DNA of 64,000 nt from GCA-002733465 sp039969155 (GTDB lineage: Bacteria > Pseudomonadota > Gammaproteobacteria > Enterobacterales > Kangiellaceae), in the NCBI GenBank assembly GCA_039969155.1, contig JBDVOJ010000015.1, forward strand, positions 35,381 through 99,380. The letters run 5' to 3'. The translations under genes were made by a program, and so were the position numbers. The notes beneath the pieces were generated by a model. The model was not told the origin of the DNA. It saw only the letters and a list, made by a program, of their open reading frames with translations, and searched no databases. Below are positions 35,750 through 45,830 of this stretch, piece by piece (the first letter of the stretch is position 1; each line of letters starts with the position of its first letter).

Positions 35750-37120
35750 CTAACTACCGGCAATAGTCATTTCGTCAATTAACCAAGAGCCGGTTTCAAT
35801 ACTACTTCGATAATCAATATCATTACCAATAGCTCGTAAATTAGCGAACATGGTATTTAGATTACTGGCTATCGTGATTTCTTGAACGAAGTATTGGATC
35901 TCTCCACCTTCTACCCAAAAACCGGATGCTCCTCTAGAATAATCTCCAGTAATCATATTGATCCCCTGCCCCATCATTTCAGTCACAATTAAACCAGTTC
36001 CCATTTGACTGACTAGTTGTTCAAAACTCAATTCGCTATTGGTGAGCCTTAGGTTATGAATACCACCACTATGCCCGGTCGGTTTCATTCCTAACTTTCT
36101 TGCCGAATAGCTGTTTAACAAGTAGGTATTTAGTTGACCGTTTTCTACAATCAATTGCTCTTTAGTAGCGACACCTTCATTATCATGCCAAGCACTGGCC
36201 AGCCCCTTTTTGATAAAAGGCGTTTCTCTCATCTCGACAAATTTAGGAAACACCTCGCAGCCTAACTTATCCAGCAGAAAAGAGGACTTACGATAAATAT
36301 TTGCACCATTGATTGCCGCTTTAAAATTGCCTACTAAGCTTCGTGCCACTTCAGGAACAAATAACACCGGCGCTTTTTGAGTTTTTAATTGTCTACCACC
36401 CAATCGCGAAATAGTTCGTTGCGCGGCTTTCGCTCCAACCGATTTTGCCGAATCTAATCCAGCGCCATCTCGAGAAATAGAATACCAGTGATCTCGCTGT
36501 TTGCCGTGACTATCTTCAGCTAACAATACACAGCTTAAACTGTGTCTGGTTGATGGTGTAGCAGCTTTAAAACCGTGGGAGTTGGCATAATATCGAATAT
36601 TCCGATGACTATTAAACGTTGCTCCTTCGCTGTTAGAAATTTTGTCACTATAGTCTAAACCAAACTTCTCACACTCTAACGCAATATTCTTAGCATATTC
36701 CGCATCCACACCCATAGGGTGATCTAATTCTAAATCTATTTCCTTTTGCGCCATCAACTCTTTATCTGCCAAGCCAGCACTATCATCGGCTTGAGTAAAT
36801 TTGGCAATATTTAGTGCCGCATCAACGGCATCAAGTAATGATTGATTAGATAAATCACTAGTGGTCGATACACCCTTTTGCTTGCCAAGATAGACACTAA
36901 TACCAAAGCTATTGTCTCGATTGTATTCGAGCGTTTCAATTTCTTGATTACGCACTGACACACTCAAACCAACATCTTTACTCACTCCAATTTCAATTTG
37001 CGAAGCACCTTTATTCTTAGCATAATTGATGAGCGTTTCAGAGGTCGCTTGAAAGAATTCAATTTCTTTCTTAATATCCATATCGTCAGCGGATGCCAGC
37101 GTTAATTCTTGATCGGCCAT
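35750..37120 (-). CDS. pmbA: Metalloprotease subunit PmbA/TldE
   Basis: The partner of TldD in a heterodimeric zinc protease that unravels and cleaves unfolded or modified peptides (known for microcin B17 maturation and CcdA turnover). At 456 residues it has the usual length. Family signatures include the N-terminal 'ASQIEIGVSKD' region, the central GANIYRKSSFLLDKLG and the C-terminal MTGDYSRGASGFWVE. TldE lacks the metal-binding histidine cluster, consistent with this sequence. It lies close to yjgA and tldD on the same strand. Confidence 0.95.
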   Translation of the reverse strand: MADQELTLASADDMDIKKEIEFFQATSETLINYAKNKGASQIEIGVSKDVGLSVSVRNQEIETLEYNRDNSFGISVYLGKQKGVSTTSDLSNQSLLDAVDAALNIAKFTQADDSAGLADKELMAQKEIDLELDHPMGVDAEYAKNIALECEKFGLDYSDKISNSEGATFNSHRNIRYYANSHGFKAATPSTRHSLSCVLLAEDSHGKQRDHWYSISRDGAGLDSAKSVGAKAAQRTISRLGGRQLKTQKAPVLFVPEVARSLVGNFKAAINGANIYRKSSFLLDKLGCEVFPKFVEMRETPFIKKGLASAWHDNEGVATKEQLIVENGQLNTYLLNSYSARKLGMKPTGHSGGIHNLRLTNSELSFEQLVSQMGTGLIVTEMMGQGINMITGDYSRGASGFWVEGGEIQYFVQEITIASNLNTMFANLRAIGNDIDYRSSIETGSWLIDEMTIAGS

Positions 37121-37125
37121 AGTGA

Positions 37126-37665
37126 CTATTTATTCCCCAATGAAGTGTTTTCTTTCAAGTAAAATTTTAATTTCTCAGTGGCCTGATTGATCTTTTCGAC
37201 TTTTTTTGCATTACTAATATTTCTTATTAGCTGCCTCAAGGTTTGGCGTTCCAAATTAGAATATTGTTGGATTAACTCTTCCACATCATTGGCATTGCCA
37301 ATTAACAATTTTTCTACGCAGTCCTTTATGGGATCGGCTTTAACGACTTTCGCTTTCAAGTTTGTACTTATTTGCTCTGATAAGAAACTTCGAATCTGGC
37401 GTTCATCTTCGTTTCTTAGACACTTGCCAACAAACATCAGCTGCCGTTTTCTGGCAAGGTTTGTGGTGATCTTTTGATAATCTAAAATACTCTGCCTAGT
37501 GGTATCGTCAATCGGTAACGCATTGACTTTTTCAACTGGGAGTTGAGCAAGCTCAAGACCAAATTTCTTAAGAGCCAACGCATCTTTTTTTAGTTGCGTT
37601 TTGCTGATTATCTCATCTTCAAGTTCATCACCTTGAGATGTCGCTTTGTGTTCAAAATCACTCAT
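37126..37665 (-). CDS. yjgA: Ribosome biogenesis factor YjgA (DarP)
   Basis: A dual-action ribosomal assembly factor of the 50S subunit in E. coli. The 179-residue helical, basic/acidic alternating protein has the family pattern: K-x-x-L-x-x-L-G-x-x-L, a LPLDD/IDDTTR segment, and R-K-x-Q-x-x-x-V/F-G-K-x-L-R. I start it at ATG 37665, just after the tldD stop; the longer frame from GTG 37683 would begin inside tldD. It lies between tldD and pmbA, whereas E. coli keeps it beside pmbA only. Confidence 0.9.
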   Translation of the reverse strand: MSDFEHKATSQGDELEDEIISKTQLKKDALALKKFGLELAQLPVEKVNALPIDDTTRQSILDYQKITTNLARKRQLMFVGKCLRNEDERQIRSFLSEQISTNLKAKVVKADPIKDCVEKLLIGNANDVEELIQQYSNLERQTLRQLIRNISNAKKVEKINQATEKLKFYLKENTSLGNK

Positions 37666-37669
37666 AACC

Positions 37670-39106
37670 CTAATTAGTTCCACCGACAGTTAACTCATCA
37701 ACTTTGAGCGTAGGCTGTCCTACACCAACCGGTACACTTTGACCGGCCTTGCCACAAATGCCTACCCCATTATCTAGAGCCATATCATTCCCGACCATGC
37801 TTACTTTGGTTAACACATCTGGACCGTTACCAATCAAAGTAGCGCCCTTAACAGGTGCGGTAACCTTTCCATCTTCGATTAAATAAGCTTCGCTGGTGGA
37901 AAAGACAAATTTTCCAGATGTAATATCAACTTGACCGCCGCCAAAATTAGGTGCGTATATCCCTTTCTTTACGGAACGGATGATTTCTTCTCTTGGCGTT
38001 TCACCACCCAGCATAAAAGTGTTCGTCATACGCGGCATTGGTAAACAAGAATAAGATTCTCGACGCCCATTGCCAGTAGAATTAAGTCCCATCAGTCGTG
38101 CATTCTTTTTATCGTTCATGTACCCGGTGAGTATTCCATTTTCAATCAACGTTGTTGACTGAGTCGGCGTTCCTTCGTCATCCATACTGAGCGAGCCTCT
38201 TCTTCCATCTAGCGTACCATCATCAACGATAGTACATAAAGGCGATGCGACTCTTTGACCAATACGGTCAGAGAATGCTGAAGACCCTTTCCGATTAAAG
38301 TCTCCTTCCAACCCATGACCAATCGCCTCATGTAGTAAAACAGCCGGCCACCCCGCTCCTAAAACCACTGGCATTAATCCAGCCGGGGCGGCAATAGCTT
38401 CTAGATTGATCATAGCCTGATGAACCGCTTGTTCGGCAAGCTCTTTTAACAATTCGTCGGTAAGAATATGATAGCTATCTCGACCTCCTGCCCCCGAACT
38501 ACCCCGTTCTGACTTGCCGTTTTTTTCGACAATAACGGTAACGTTTGCTCTTACTAGAGGGCGAATATCACTACAATAAGTCCCGTCGGACGCACACACC
38601 ATGACCTTTTCAAAGACACCAGACAATGATGCGATAACTTCTCTGACCGAAGGTTCAATCTGCCTAGCGAGCTTGTCTAACTTGTGTAGTATTGCCAGTT
38701 TCTCTGTTTCGGTTAAACTCATTAATGGGTCGTCGTCTGAGTAACGAGAAACTTGATTTGAGTGCACAACAGCTTTTGCCTTAAATTGATTACCGGCTCG
38801 CGCTATAGTTCGAGAAGCCGCTGCAGATTGCTGCAAAGCGGGTAATATCAACTCTTCAGAATAAGCGAAACCGGTCTTATCGCCGCTTAAAGCTCGAATT
38901 CCAACGCCTTTATCACAGCTAAAGCTAGCGTCTTTTACGATGCCGTCTTCTAACATCCAAGATTCATGACGACTACTTTGGAAAAACATCTCTGCAAAAT
39001 CAATATGATGACTCATCATCGAGTCAATAATCCCTTGGAGGTCGCCAGACTGCAGTCCTCCCGGTTCCAGAAATTCTTTTTTAGTTATTGCTGCGACTTC
39101 GGACAT
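37670..39106 (-). CDS. tldD: Metalloprotease TldD
   Basis: The catalytic subunit of the TldD/TldE peptidase. The zinc site is HEAIGHGLEGD, with His259, Glu260 and His264 in a HEXXXH pattern and a downstream Cys-containing loop (YSCLPMPRMTN). The length of 478 is normal. It lies downstream of yhdP and the nitrilase and upstream of yjgA-pmbA on the same strand, an arrangement partly shared with E. coli. Product processing targets in this organism are unknown. Confidence 0.96.
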   Translation of the reverse strand: MSEVAAITKKEFLEPGGLQSGDLQGIIDSMMSHHIDFAEMFFQSSRHESWMLEDGIVKDASFSCDKGVGIRALSGDKTGFAYSEELILPALQQSAAASRTIARAGNQFKAKAVVHSNQVSRYSDDDPLMSLTETEKLAILHKLDKLARQIEPSVREVIASLSGVFEKVMVCASDGTYCSDIRPLVRANVTVIVEKNGKSERGSSGAGGRDSYHILTDELLKELAEQAVHQAMINLEAIAAPAGLMPVVLGAGWPAVLLHEAIGHGLEGDFNRKGSSAFSDRIGQRVASPLCTIVDDGTLDGRRGSLSMDDEGTPTQSTTLIENGILTGYMNDKKNARLMGLNSTGNGRRESYSCLPMPRMTNTFMLGGETPREEIIRSVKKGIYAPNFGGGQVDITSGKFVFSTSEAYLIEDGKVTAPVKGATLIGNGPDVLTKVSMVGNDMALDNGVGICGKAGQSVPVGVGQPTLKVDELTVGGTN

Positions 39107-39192
39107 TTAGTAAGTACTCAACGGCTAAAATTCAGTTACAAACACCCTATTGATTAACGATTAATCCAAGAGCTTTGCAGGAGATAGGTCTA

Positions 39193-40023
39193 TTATATCC
39201 GTTTATGATCGAGCACGGGAAACTCTTTTCGGATTTGCTTCTGCAGGCCAAAATCTAATTCTGAGATTAAAATTCCTTCTCCAAATTCTATCTCAGCAAG
39301 CAACTCGCCCCATGGTGAGACAATATTAGAGTGCCCCCAAGTTTCTCGCCCGTTGGTATGATGCCCTCCTTGAGCAGAGCTTACCAAATAACAAAGATTC
39401 TCTAGCGCTCTGGTACGTGTTAATAGGTCCCAATGTGCAGCACCCGTTTTGGCAGTAAAAGCTGCAGGAACAATTATTAGTTCACAACCGGTTTGTTGAA
39501 GTTTTCGAAATAACTCAGGAAAACGTAAGTCATAACAAATTGCCAGACCGACTTTTGCCCAAGGTGTTTGAAAGGACGTTACTTGTGTGCCAGCTTTAGT
39601 ATACTTCGACTCACAATAAGACTTTTGATTATCGCTGACTTGCACGTCAAACAAATGTATTTTGTCGAACCAACTTACAACTTCTCCTTGCGGATCAAAA
39701 ACATAACACCGACCATATGGGCGTTGTGGATTATCTGACTGAATCGGGTGACTTCCAGCAACAATCCACAATGACAGTTTTTTAGCAATTCGTTTTAGTG
39801 TATCTTGCATTACACCGTTGCCATGCTCTTCTACATACTCAAATTTGTCGATTTCTCGAAGCGCCATAATTGAAAAGTATTCAGGCAGAACCACTAGACT
39901 CGCTCCAGCCTCAGCTGCTTTTTCTATAAGACGTACTGCCGTATCCAGGTTTTCAGAAAAAACATGATTGCTAACCATTTGAATAGTTGCAACGATCAAT
40001 TTAGCGGGATTATGTCGGGTCAT
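39193..40023 (-). CDS. Carbon-nitrogen hydrolase (Nit1/YbeM-like amidase)
   Basis: A nitrilase-superfamily hydrolase of 276 residues. The catalytic triad is complete: Glu48 in LPEYF, Lys121 in DKIHLFD and Cys163 in ICYDLRFPE. The sequence around them (GGHHTNGRETWGHS) matches the Nit1/NitFhit/YbeM group, whose best-known activity is hydrolysis of deaminated glutathione. That substrate is family knowledge and not shown here. It lies 17 bases after yhdP and ahead of tldD and is probably co-transcribed with them. Confidence 0.88.
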   Translation of the reverse strand: MTRHNPAKLIVATIQMVSNHVFSENLDTAVRLIEKAAEAGASLVVLPEYFSIMALREIDKFEYVEEHGNGVMQDTLKRIAKKLSLWIVAGSHPIQSDNPQRPYGRCYVFDPQGEVVSWFDKIHLFDVQVSDNQKSYCESKYTKAGTQVTSFQTPWAKVGLAICYDLRFPELFRKLQQTGCELIIVPAAFTAKTGAAHWDLLTRTRALENLCYLVSSAQGGHHTNGRETWGHSNIVSPWGELLAEIEFGEGILISELDFGLQKQIRKEFPVLDHKRI

Positions 40024-40040
40024 TTGTAATAAACCTTAAA

Positions 40041-43000
40041 CTAGACTTCCAACGGGTCAGGGTCAGGTTCTTTTTCCTTGGATTTAACATCAACTTCCTC
40101 GTCATTCGTTTCGGGTTTAGATGTTTCTGGCACCACTTTCTCTTGGCTTTCCGGCTCGCTCTCAATTTTTTGGTCACTGACTGGCAATTTAGGCACAGGT
40201 TGAAGCGATTCATTTGGTTGGTTATCCGTAGCCTCACCAGACGGTTCTTCATCAAGTGGTTTTTCGGAAGCATATTCAACTTTGATTTTCTTCTTGGCGC
40301 GAGTCATTTCCTCAACAACAACCTCGTCAAAGGTTCCAGAAATCCTATAGTCTAACCGAGTTGCTACTTCAACCGCCGGTTCCATTATTTTATCTAGAAG
40401 AAAGACTAATAGCCCTGTAGTCGGTTCGACGGCCCATGCAGCCAGTACAGGGAAGCTTGAAGTTAGATGAGGAGTTATAACTGCAGTTTGATCAATGGTT
40501 TCATTGCGTAAGTCTGTTTTTCCGTAGAGTTTTACGTCTGCAACATTTCCTTCTATTTCCACATTCTCTGTTGAGACGACGCCATCCTCCATCCTAATTG
40601 TGCCATTGATAGAGTCGTAGAAAAAACCTTTCTTGTACACATCTTTAAAATCGAAAGTGAGTTTTCTCAATATCGACTGAAGATTGAACAAAGAAAATAG
40701 CCGCCCTTGCTCATCACTTATTTCGCTCAAATATCCCTTACCTAGCGCTAATTGAAAATCACCGTCCAATTGCTTGTAGTCCATTTGCCAGGGTGCCCCG
40801 CTCCACCAGGTATCAGCGATTATTCGACCAGAACTATCTTCCACTGTTGCATCTAGATCCCACTGCTTTAAAAACTGACCAATATTTCTGCTATTTAATT
40901 CAACCAAGATCTGAGTTTCTTGTTGTGAGTCATCGACCTCTAACCAAAGCCCCGACACAGATATTCTATTTTCTTCCGCGTTATTCATTTGACCAATTAC
41001 CGAAACACCTCTCGGAACTCGTCTGACTTCAGCGAGTATTTCGCCATACTTAACCTGATTGAAAGAACAATCGGAACATCTAAAATCGATGTCATTTAGC
41101 TCTAAAGGTGAAATTATTGCGCTAGTACTATTGTTTTCTGAGGATTCCTTGCCGGCGATTTGCAAATTTGCGCTTTTAACATCAAGGGTCCATGGAGAGT
41201 ACTCGTTTAGCACAAGTAGCCCATCTATTTGTGAGTTCTTAACACCCACTTCCCACGGTTGGGAAGGTTTCTTATTGAGTGCTACATTGACCGATTCTAC
41301 ACTAGTGACTCCGGCATCTAGTTTTTCCAGTAGTAGTTCTATGCTCTCAAAAATTAATTCAAACTCTTCATTTTCTTCCTCCGTTGGCTGCTGTTCAAGT
41401 TTAGAAATAAACTCTAGCCATTGCTCCAGAGATTCAGATTTTAGTTTGCCCGACACTCTTAATCCCGGTTTGATGCTCGAATCACTATCTTTTTTCACAT
41501 CGACAAAAAAATCGCCACCATATTCTAAGTTACCGACGTTAATTTTCTTTTCAACGGTGTTGTTTTGATTTGTCGAAACATCCTCTTCCAACTCACTAAC
41601 ACTGTCGCTGTCGTTTGATTCACTTTTGATAAACGCTGGTACATCAACCGGTTGAGACTCGGCGATTTTTTGGCTAATTAACTGTTCTTTCCAATACCAA
41701 TTTCCGGTTATATTTCCCCACTTAATTTCACCTTTCGACAAGTCTCCGAGTTCCAAGGTGAGATAAGTTTCTGAAGCTTGTTCCGCACTTTTACCAAACT
41801 CGCCAGGAAAATCCAATTGCATGCCTTTAAAATCAGTTTGCAATAAAACTCGCGTACTTTCCGGAGCATCGGAAGGTGAAAATTGAATCAAAGATGTGAA
41901 GTCTGACTCTCCTTTGAAAAACACTCCCCACTGCTTTCCAATAAAATGCGTAATACCGTCGACAGGTAACGCACCTTTAATATCGATGCTTAACTTTGGT
42001 TCATCTTTTTTACGACCACTTTGTAATGTCAAATCAAGAGTCTTTCCAAAATAGTTAGCCTTGAGTTTGCTGGCAACTATACCTGCATCCGTAAACTCGA
42101 GAATTCCAAATACGTCTTTCGCATTCACTACTGAAGTTTGAACCAATGAAGAAGTTCGGGGAAACTCAACTTTCCCGCCTATTTCAATTTGTTCGGTATT
42201 ATCCAAATTTATTTTCAAATCTACTTGAGTTTTAAGCTTACCCTGATAATCAATATCTTTAATCGCATCGTAAAGAAAATCCAAGGGGGTTTGTTTTATG
42301 AATTCTTTTCCCGAATTATCCTGACTGCTGGCATCTAGACTAAGTTCAAGCAGGGAATTATCTTTTGATAGGTCACTCGAATAAGCTCTAGCAAAACTAA
42401 CGCGATTACCCAAAGACTCACCTGAGCTTGCTATAATATCCATCATTGAACCTTCAAACATTAAGCTCGCGTCCAACGAATTAGCGATTGGCCAGTCGGG
42501 CAAGTATTGATAACTTGCATTCTTAACTTCTCCGTGTGCGACAAAAATTCCATCAACAGAGTCGAACGGAAATTTGCTGACTGGGCCTCGTACGATACTT
42601 TTTGCAATAGAAAGTGTTCCGGTTTTAATACTAGAATCTAAGTAAGAGACTAAATTATCCGTCATTACACCAACCGGCAAATACAATGACTTGTTAGCTA
42701 CAGCTGCTTCATGAAGCTCGGTATATAAGTTTAAAGTAGTCAGTCCATCGATTTGCTGAACTGCGCCCGAAGCCACCAAACTGAAATCTTTATTACGTAG
42801 CTTAAAGCTGTCAATGTCAAATTTTAATTGCTGACCTTCATCCAAGTTCCAACGGGTGATAGCGGATAAACTAGTGGCTTGAATGGAATGTCTGAATAAG
42901 TCAGGTAGCATTAATTCAGTATCTTCAGAATTCAGAGTGAGGGTTCCCGCGCTATTACTGTAACTAACACTTCCACTAATTTTTTTTAAGTCGGGAATAG

Positions 43001-44288
43001 ATTCATACGCATTGATGGACAGGTCAGAATAATCCAATTCAAAAGTCAGCGGCTGCCAAGCTAGCTTGTCCTTAGTCAGTGAAACATGCATGTTTTCGAT
43101 TTTTGCTTTTGCTGAGGTATTATTGAAAAATTGGGTAATCGGGTTTTCATCCTCGAATAAGCTTTTTAAATAGTTACTAATCGGTTCTGATTCGAGTTCA
43201 GTAATATAGAAATCCCACTCCGTTTTAGCTTCCTTTCTTCGAGAGAAACGGACTAAACTATCGGCGCTGACTTGGTCGATATCACCGGAAGTGAACTGAG
43301 TATCATGAATGGCCATATAGCCATTTTCGATATTCTGATGTTCCCATGAAATCATGGTTTTTAATAAATTATCTTGTACGGTTTGCTGGCCAAGAGTAGC
43401 GTCATTTAGTTCGATGATAGCTTTGGCATTATGCCAATGCTTATCTCTCCAACTTCCCCAAAATTTCCAAGAAAGGTTCCCGTGTTTTGGTTTGTATTCT
43501 GGGGATAAGTTAACCCAAGGTAAACTCGCGATATCGATTTGAGAACCTTCAAGGTAAACATTGGAATAACTATCAGAACTGGTGGGGTCGCCATAAACCT
43601 CAGAAACCAGTGTTACATCTCCTCCGCCTGTATAACTCAATCGTCCGAATAATTGGTGAATGTCATCGTACTTAATCACATCCAACTCATCGATTAAGTA
43701 TTTGAACTCAGTTCCAGCCAATGTAAACAAACTTAAGTTGGAGTTGATGATAGTTATTCGTCTCTGGCCAAATAGGGCATCGAACAATTGATGGCTAATG
43801 CTTTCCAACCCTATGCTTTCTAAAGCTTGGGGATTAGAGTCGTTTGACAGAGCGACCCCCAATTCTGAGCTGATATAAAATTGAATATCTGCTCCATCAA
43901 TTGTAATGTCTTCAGTAGAAACTCTTTGATCTAAAAGAGAGGCGAATAAGTCGACTTCGACCGACACGTTTTTTACTTCAAGTAAATTATAAGCGCCATC
44001 CGCGGATTTGATTTGGAAATCTTTAAGCGTTAGTGAAGGGCCTTGAATGTCCCATTCAGCGGAAAGCTCCGTAATATCAATGGTCAGATCATAGTTTTGT
44101 TTGACCCAATCGGTAATTTCTTGATTGTAACGATCGATCTTTGGCAATAGCAAACCAAGAGCAATATGCGCCAGCGCTGCGACGATTATCAAAGTAGCCA
44201 ATAATAGCCACAATTTGTTAATGCAATATGCAAACACTCGCACAGCTAATTTTCGCTGGGTTGGTTGGTTTGTTACCGACTCGGTCAT
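40041..44288 (-). CDS. yhdP: YhdP-family AsmA-like phospholipid transport protein
   Basis: A large periplasmic protein of 1415 residues held in the inner membrane by one helix (about 25-50). The remainder is a long AsmA-like repeat region rich in beta strands with lipid-groove character. The E. coli homologue moves phospholipids to the outer membrane together with TamB and YdbH. Here the C terminus carries an unusual ~80-residue Glu/Pro/Lys/Asp-rich tail beyond the last AsmA segment (P-L-D-E-E-P... to D-P-D-P). The start codon overlaps the rng stop by one base (TAATG). It continues the mre-rng block. Confidence 0.9.
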   Translation of the reverse strand: MTESVTNQPTQRKLAVRVFAYCINKLWLLLATLIIVAALAHIALGLLLPKIDRYNQEITDWVKQNYDLTIDITELSAEWDIQGPSLTLKDFQIKSADGAYNLLEVKNVSVEVDLFASLLDQRVSTEDITIDGADIQFYISSELGVALSNDSNPQALESIGLESISHQLFDALFGQRRITIINSNLSLFTLAGTEFKYLIDELDVIKYDDIHQLFGRLSYTGGGDVTLVSEVYGDPTSSDSYSNVYLEGSQIDIASLPWVNLSPEYKPKHGNLSWKFWGSWRDKHWHNAKAIIELNDATLGQQTVQDNLLKTMISWEHQNIENGYMAIHDTQFTSGDIDQVSADSLVRFSRRKEAKTEWDFYITELESEPISNYLKSLFEDENPITQFFNNTSAKAKIENMHVSLTKDKLAWQPLTFELDYSDLSINAYESIPDLKKISGSVSYSNSAGTLTLNSEDTELMLPDLFRHSIQATSLSAITRWNLDEGQQLKFDIDSFKLRNKDFSLVASGAVQQIDGLTTLNLYTELHEAAVANKSLYLPVGVMTDNLVSYLDSSIKTGTLSIAKSIVRGPVSKFPFDSVDGIFVAHGEVKNASYQYLPDWPIANSLDASLMFEGSMMDIIASSGESLGNRVSFARAYSSDLSKDNSLLELSLDASSQDNSGKEFIKQTPLDFLYDAIKDIDYQGKLKTQVDLKINLDNTEQIEIGGKVEFPRTSSLVQTSVVNAKDVFGILEFTDAGIVASKLKANYFGKTLDLTLQSGRKKDEPKLSIDIKGALPVDGITHFIGKQWGVFFKGESDFTSLIQFSPSDAPESTRVLLQTDFKGMQLDFPGEFGKSAEQASETYLTLELGDLSKGEIKWGNITGNWYWKEQLISQKIAESQPVDVPAFIKSESNDSDSVSELEEDVSTNQNNTVEKKINVGNLEYGGDFFVDVKKDSDSSIKPGLRVSGKLKSESLEQWLEFISKLEQQPTEEENEEFELIFESIELLLEKLDAGVTSVESVNVALNKKPSQPWEVGVKNSQIDGLLVLNEYSPWTLDVKSANLQIAGKESSENNSTSAIISPLELNDIDFRCSDCSFNQVKYGEILAEVRRVPRGVSVIGQMNNAEENRISVSGLWLEVDDSQQETQILVELNSRNIGQFLKQWDLDATVEDSSGRIIADTWWSGAPWQMDYKQLDGDFQLALGKGYLSEISDEQGRLFSLFNLQSILRKLTFDFKDVYKKGFFYDSINGTIRMEDGVVSTENVEIEGNVADVKLYGKTDLRNETIDQTAVITPHLTSSFPVLAAWAVEPTTGLLVFLLDKIMEPAVEVATRLDYRISGTFDEVVVEEMTRAKKKIKVEYASEKPLDEEPSGEATDNQPNESLQPVPKLPVSDQKIESEPESQEKVVPETSKPETNDEEVDVKSKEKEPDPDPLEV

Positions 44289-45751
44289 TAGATTAATACA
44301 ACGTCAAACTGTTCTTGCGTATATAGCGGTTCTGCTTGAAACCTGACAGGCTTGTTGATAAGGGTTTCTAACTCAGCTAAATGATTGGTTTCCTCATCTA
44401 ACATTCTATCCACGACCTCTTGTGAAGCTAGAACTAAATATTGCTTAGCTTCATATGCTTTCGCTGAACGATGTAGCTCTCTTAAGATTTCATAACAAAC
44501 GGTTTGTGCCGTTTTAATACTGCCTCGACTATTGCATGTTGTGCAAGGTTCACATAAAACGTGTTCTAAACTTTCTCTCGATCGCTTACGAGTCATTTGC
44601 ACTAAACCTAATGACGAAACTTCAGATATCTGAGTTTTCGCGTGATCTTTGTCTATTGCCTTTTCTAGCGTTCTGAGAACTTGCCGTTTGTGCTCCTCAT
44701 CCTTCATGTCGATAAAATCAATAATCACCATTCCACCAAGGTTTCGTAACCTTAGTTGCCTTGCCAGCGCAGATGCCGCCTCAAGGTTGGTTTTAAAAAT
44801 AGTATCCTCTAAATTTCTGTAGCCAACAAAAGCCCCGGTATTGACATCGATGGTTACCATTGCTTCAGTCTGCTCGATAATCAGATACCCACCAGATTTT
44901 AAAGTTACCTTACGATGAAGTGACTTTTCAATATCGTCCTCGACATTAAAAAGATCAAAAAGCGGACGCTCACCGGTATAAAACTCTAATGATTTATTGA
45001 GATTGGGTACAAAGTCGTCTAAGAACTCTAACAACCGACCATGTACCAGCTCAGAATCAATCCGAATTTTTTCAACATCCGTAGGCACCAAATCTCGAAC
45101 AAATCTCAGAGGCAGATCTAAATCTTCATGAACCACAGCAGGGGCTTTGGCTTTTTGTATCTTTAGCTTAATTTGTTCCCAGAGTTTTAGCAAAAACTCA
45201 GAGTCTCTTTTTAAGTCATCTTCTGCGGCTCCCTCTGCAGCAGTTCTTACAATGTAACCGCCTGAACCTTGTGGCCTATCGTCCAATAATGTTTTCAGGC
45301 GCTGTCGTTCTTCTTCATTATCGATACGCTGGGAAATCCCAACATGGTCATTATCGGGCATATAGACTAAATATCGAGAAGGGATTGTTAGGTGAGTTGT
45401 TAGTCTAGCCCCTTTAGTTCCTAACTCATCCTTAATGACTTGCACAGTAATTGTTTGCCCATCATGAAGAAGCTCATTAATGTCGGGAGTGGGGATTTTC
45501 TGTTCGAGAGTTTCTTCTTCAGCTATTGGAAGAATTTCTGCAGCATGAAGGAATGCAGATCGCTCCCTCCCAATATTAATAAAAGCTGCTTGCATGCCAG
45601 GCAAAACACGAATAACTTTGCCTCGATATATATTACCCACTAATCCGCGGCTTGAAGTTCGCTCAATAAGTAACTCTTGCAGCATGCCATTCTCTAGCAC
45701 CGCAATGCGGCTTTCTTGAGAAGTGACGTTGATTAGTATTTCTTCTTTCAT
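44288..45751 (-). CDS. rng: Ribonuclease G
   Basis: An endoribonuclease that processes 16S rRNA 5' ends and some mRNAs, related to RNase E but shorter. It has an N-terminal S1 domain (about 38-120), catalytic acidic motifs in TIDVNTGAFVG and IIDFIDM, and a zinc-link Cys motif in the CEPCTTC stretch. At 487 residues the RNase E-specific scaffold domain is absent. It follows maf on the same strand and is coupled to yhdP by a one-base overlap, as in E. coli. Confidence 0.95.
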   Translation of the reverse strand: MKEEILINVTSQESRIAVLENGMLQELLIERTSSRGLVGNIYRGKVIRVLPGMQAAFINIGRERSAFLHAAEILPIAEEETLEQKIPTPDINELLHDGQTITVQVIKDELGTKGARLTTHLTIPSRYLVYMPDNDHVGISQRIDNEEERQRLKTLLDDRPQGSGGYIVRTAAEGAAEDDLKRDSEFLLKLWEQIKLKIQKAKAPAVVHEDLDLPLRFVRDLVPTDVEKIRIDSELVHGRLLEFLDDFVPNLNKSLEFYTGERPLFDLFNVEDDIEKSLHRKVTLKSGGYLIIEQTEAMVTIDVNTGAFVGYRNLEDTIFKTNLEAASALARQLRLRNLGGMVIIDFIDMKDEEHKRQVLRTLEKAIDKDHAKTQISEVSSLGLVQMTRKRSRESLEHVLCEPCTTCNSRGSIKTAQTVCYEILRELHRSAKAYEAKQYLVLASQEVVDRMLDEETNHLAELETLINKPVRFQAEPLYTQEQFDVVLI

Positions 45752-45830
45752 AAACGATTATTTTTTACTTCGTATAGTTGCTGCAACCGATCTCAAAATA
45801 AGATGTTGCTCAGAGTTTTAAGACTCTCGA

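Noticed and set aside
41059..41568. A 169-codon open frame antisense to yhdP
   Set aside because: It is a shadow of the real gene, with a low-complexity Ser/Phe composition and no ribosome-binding site.
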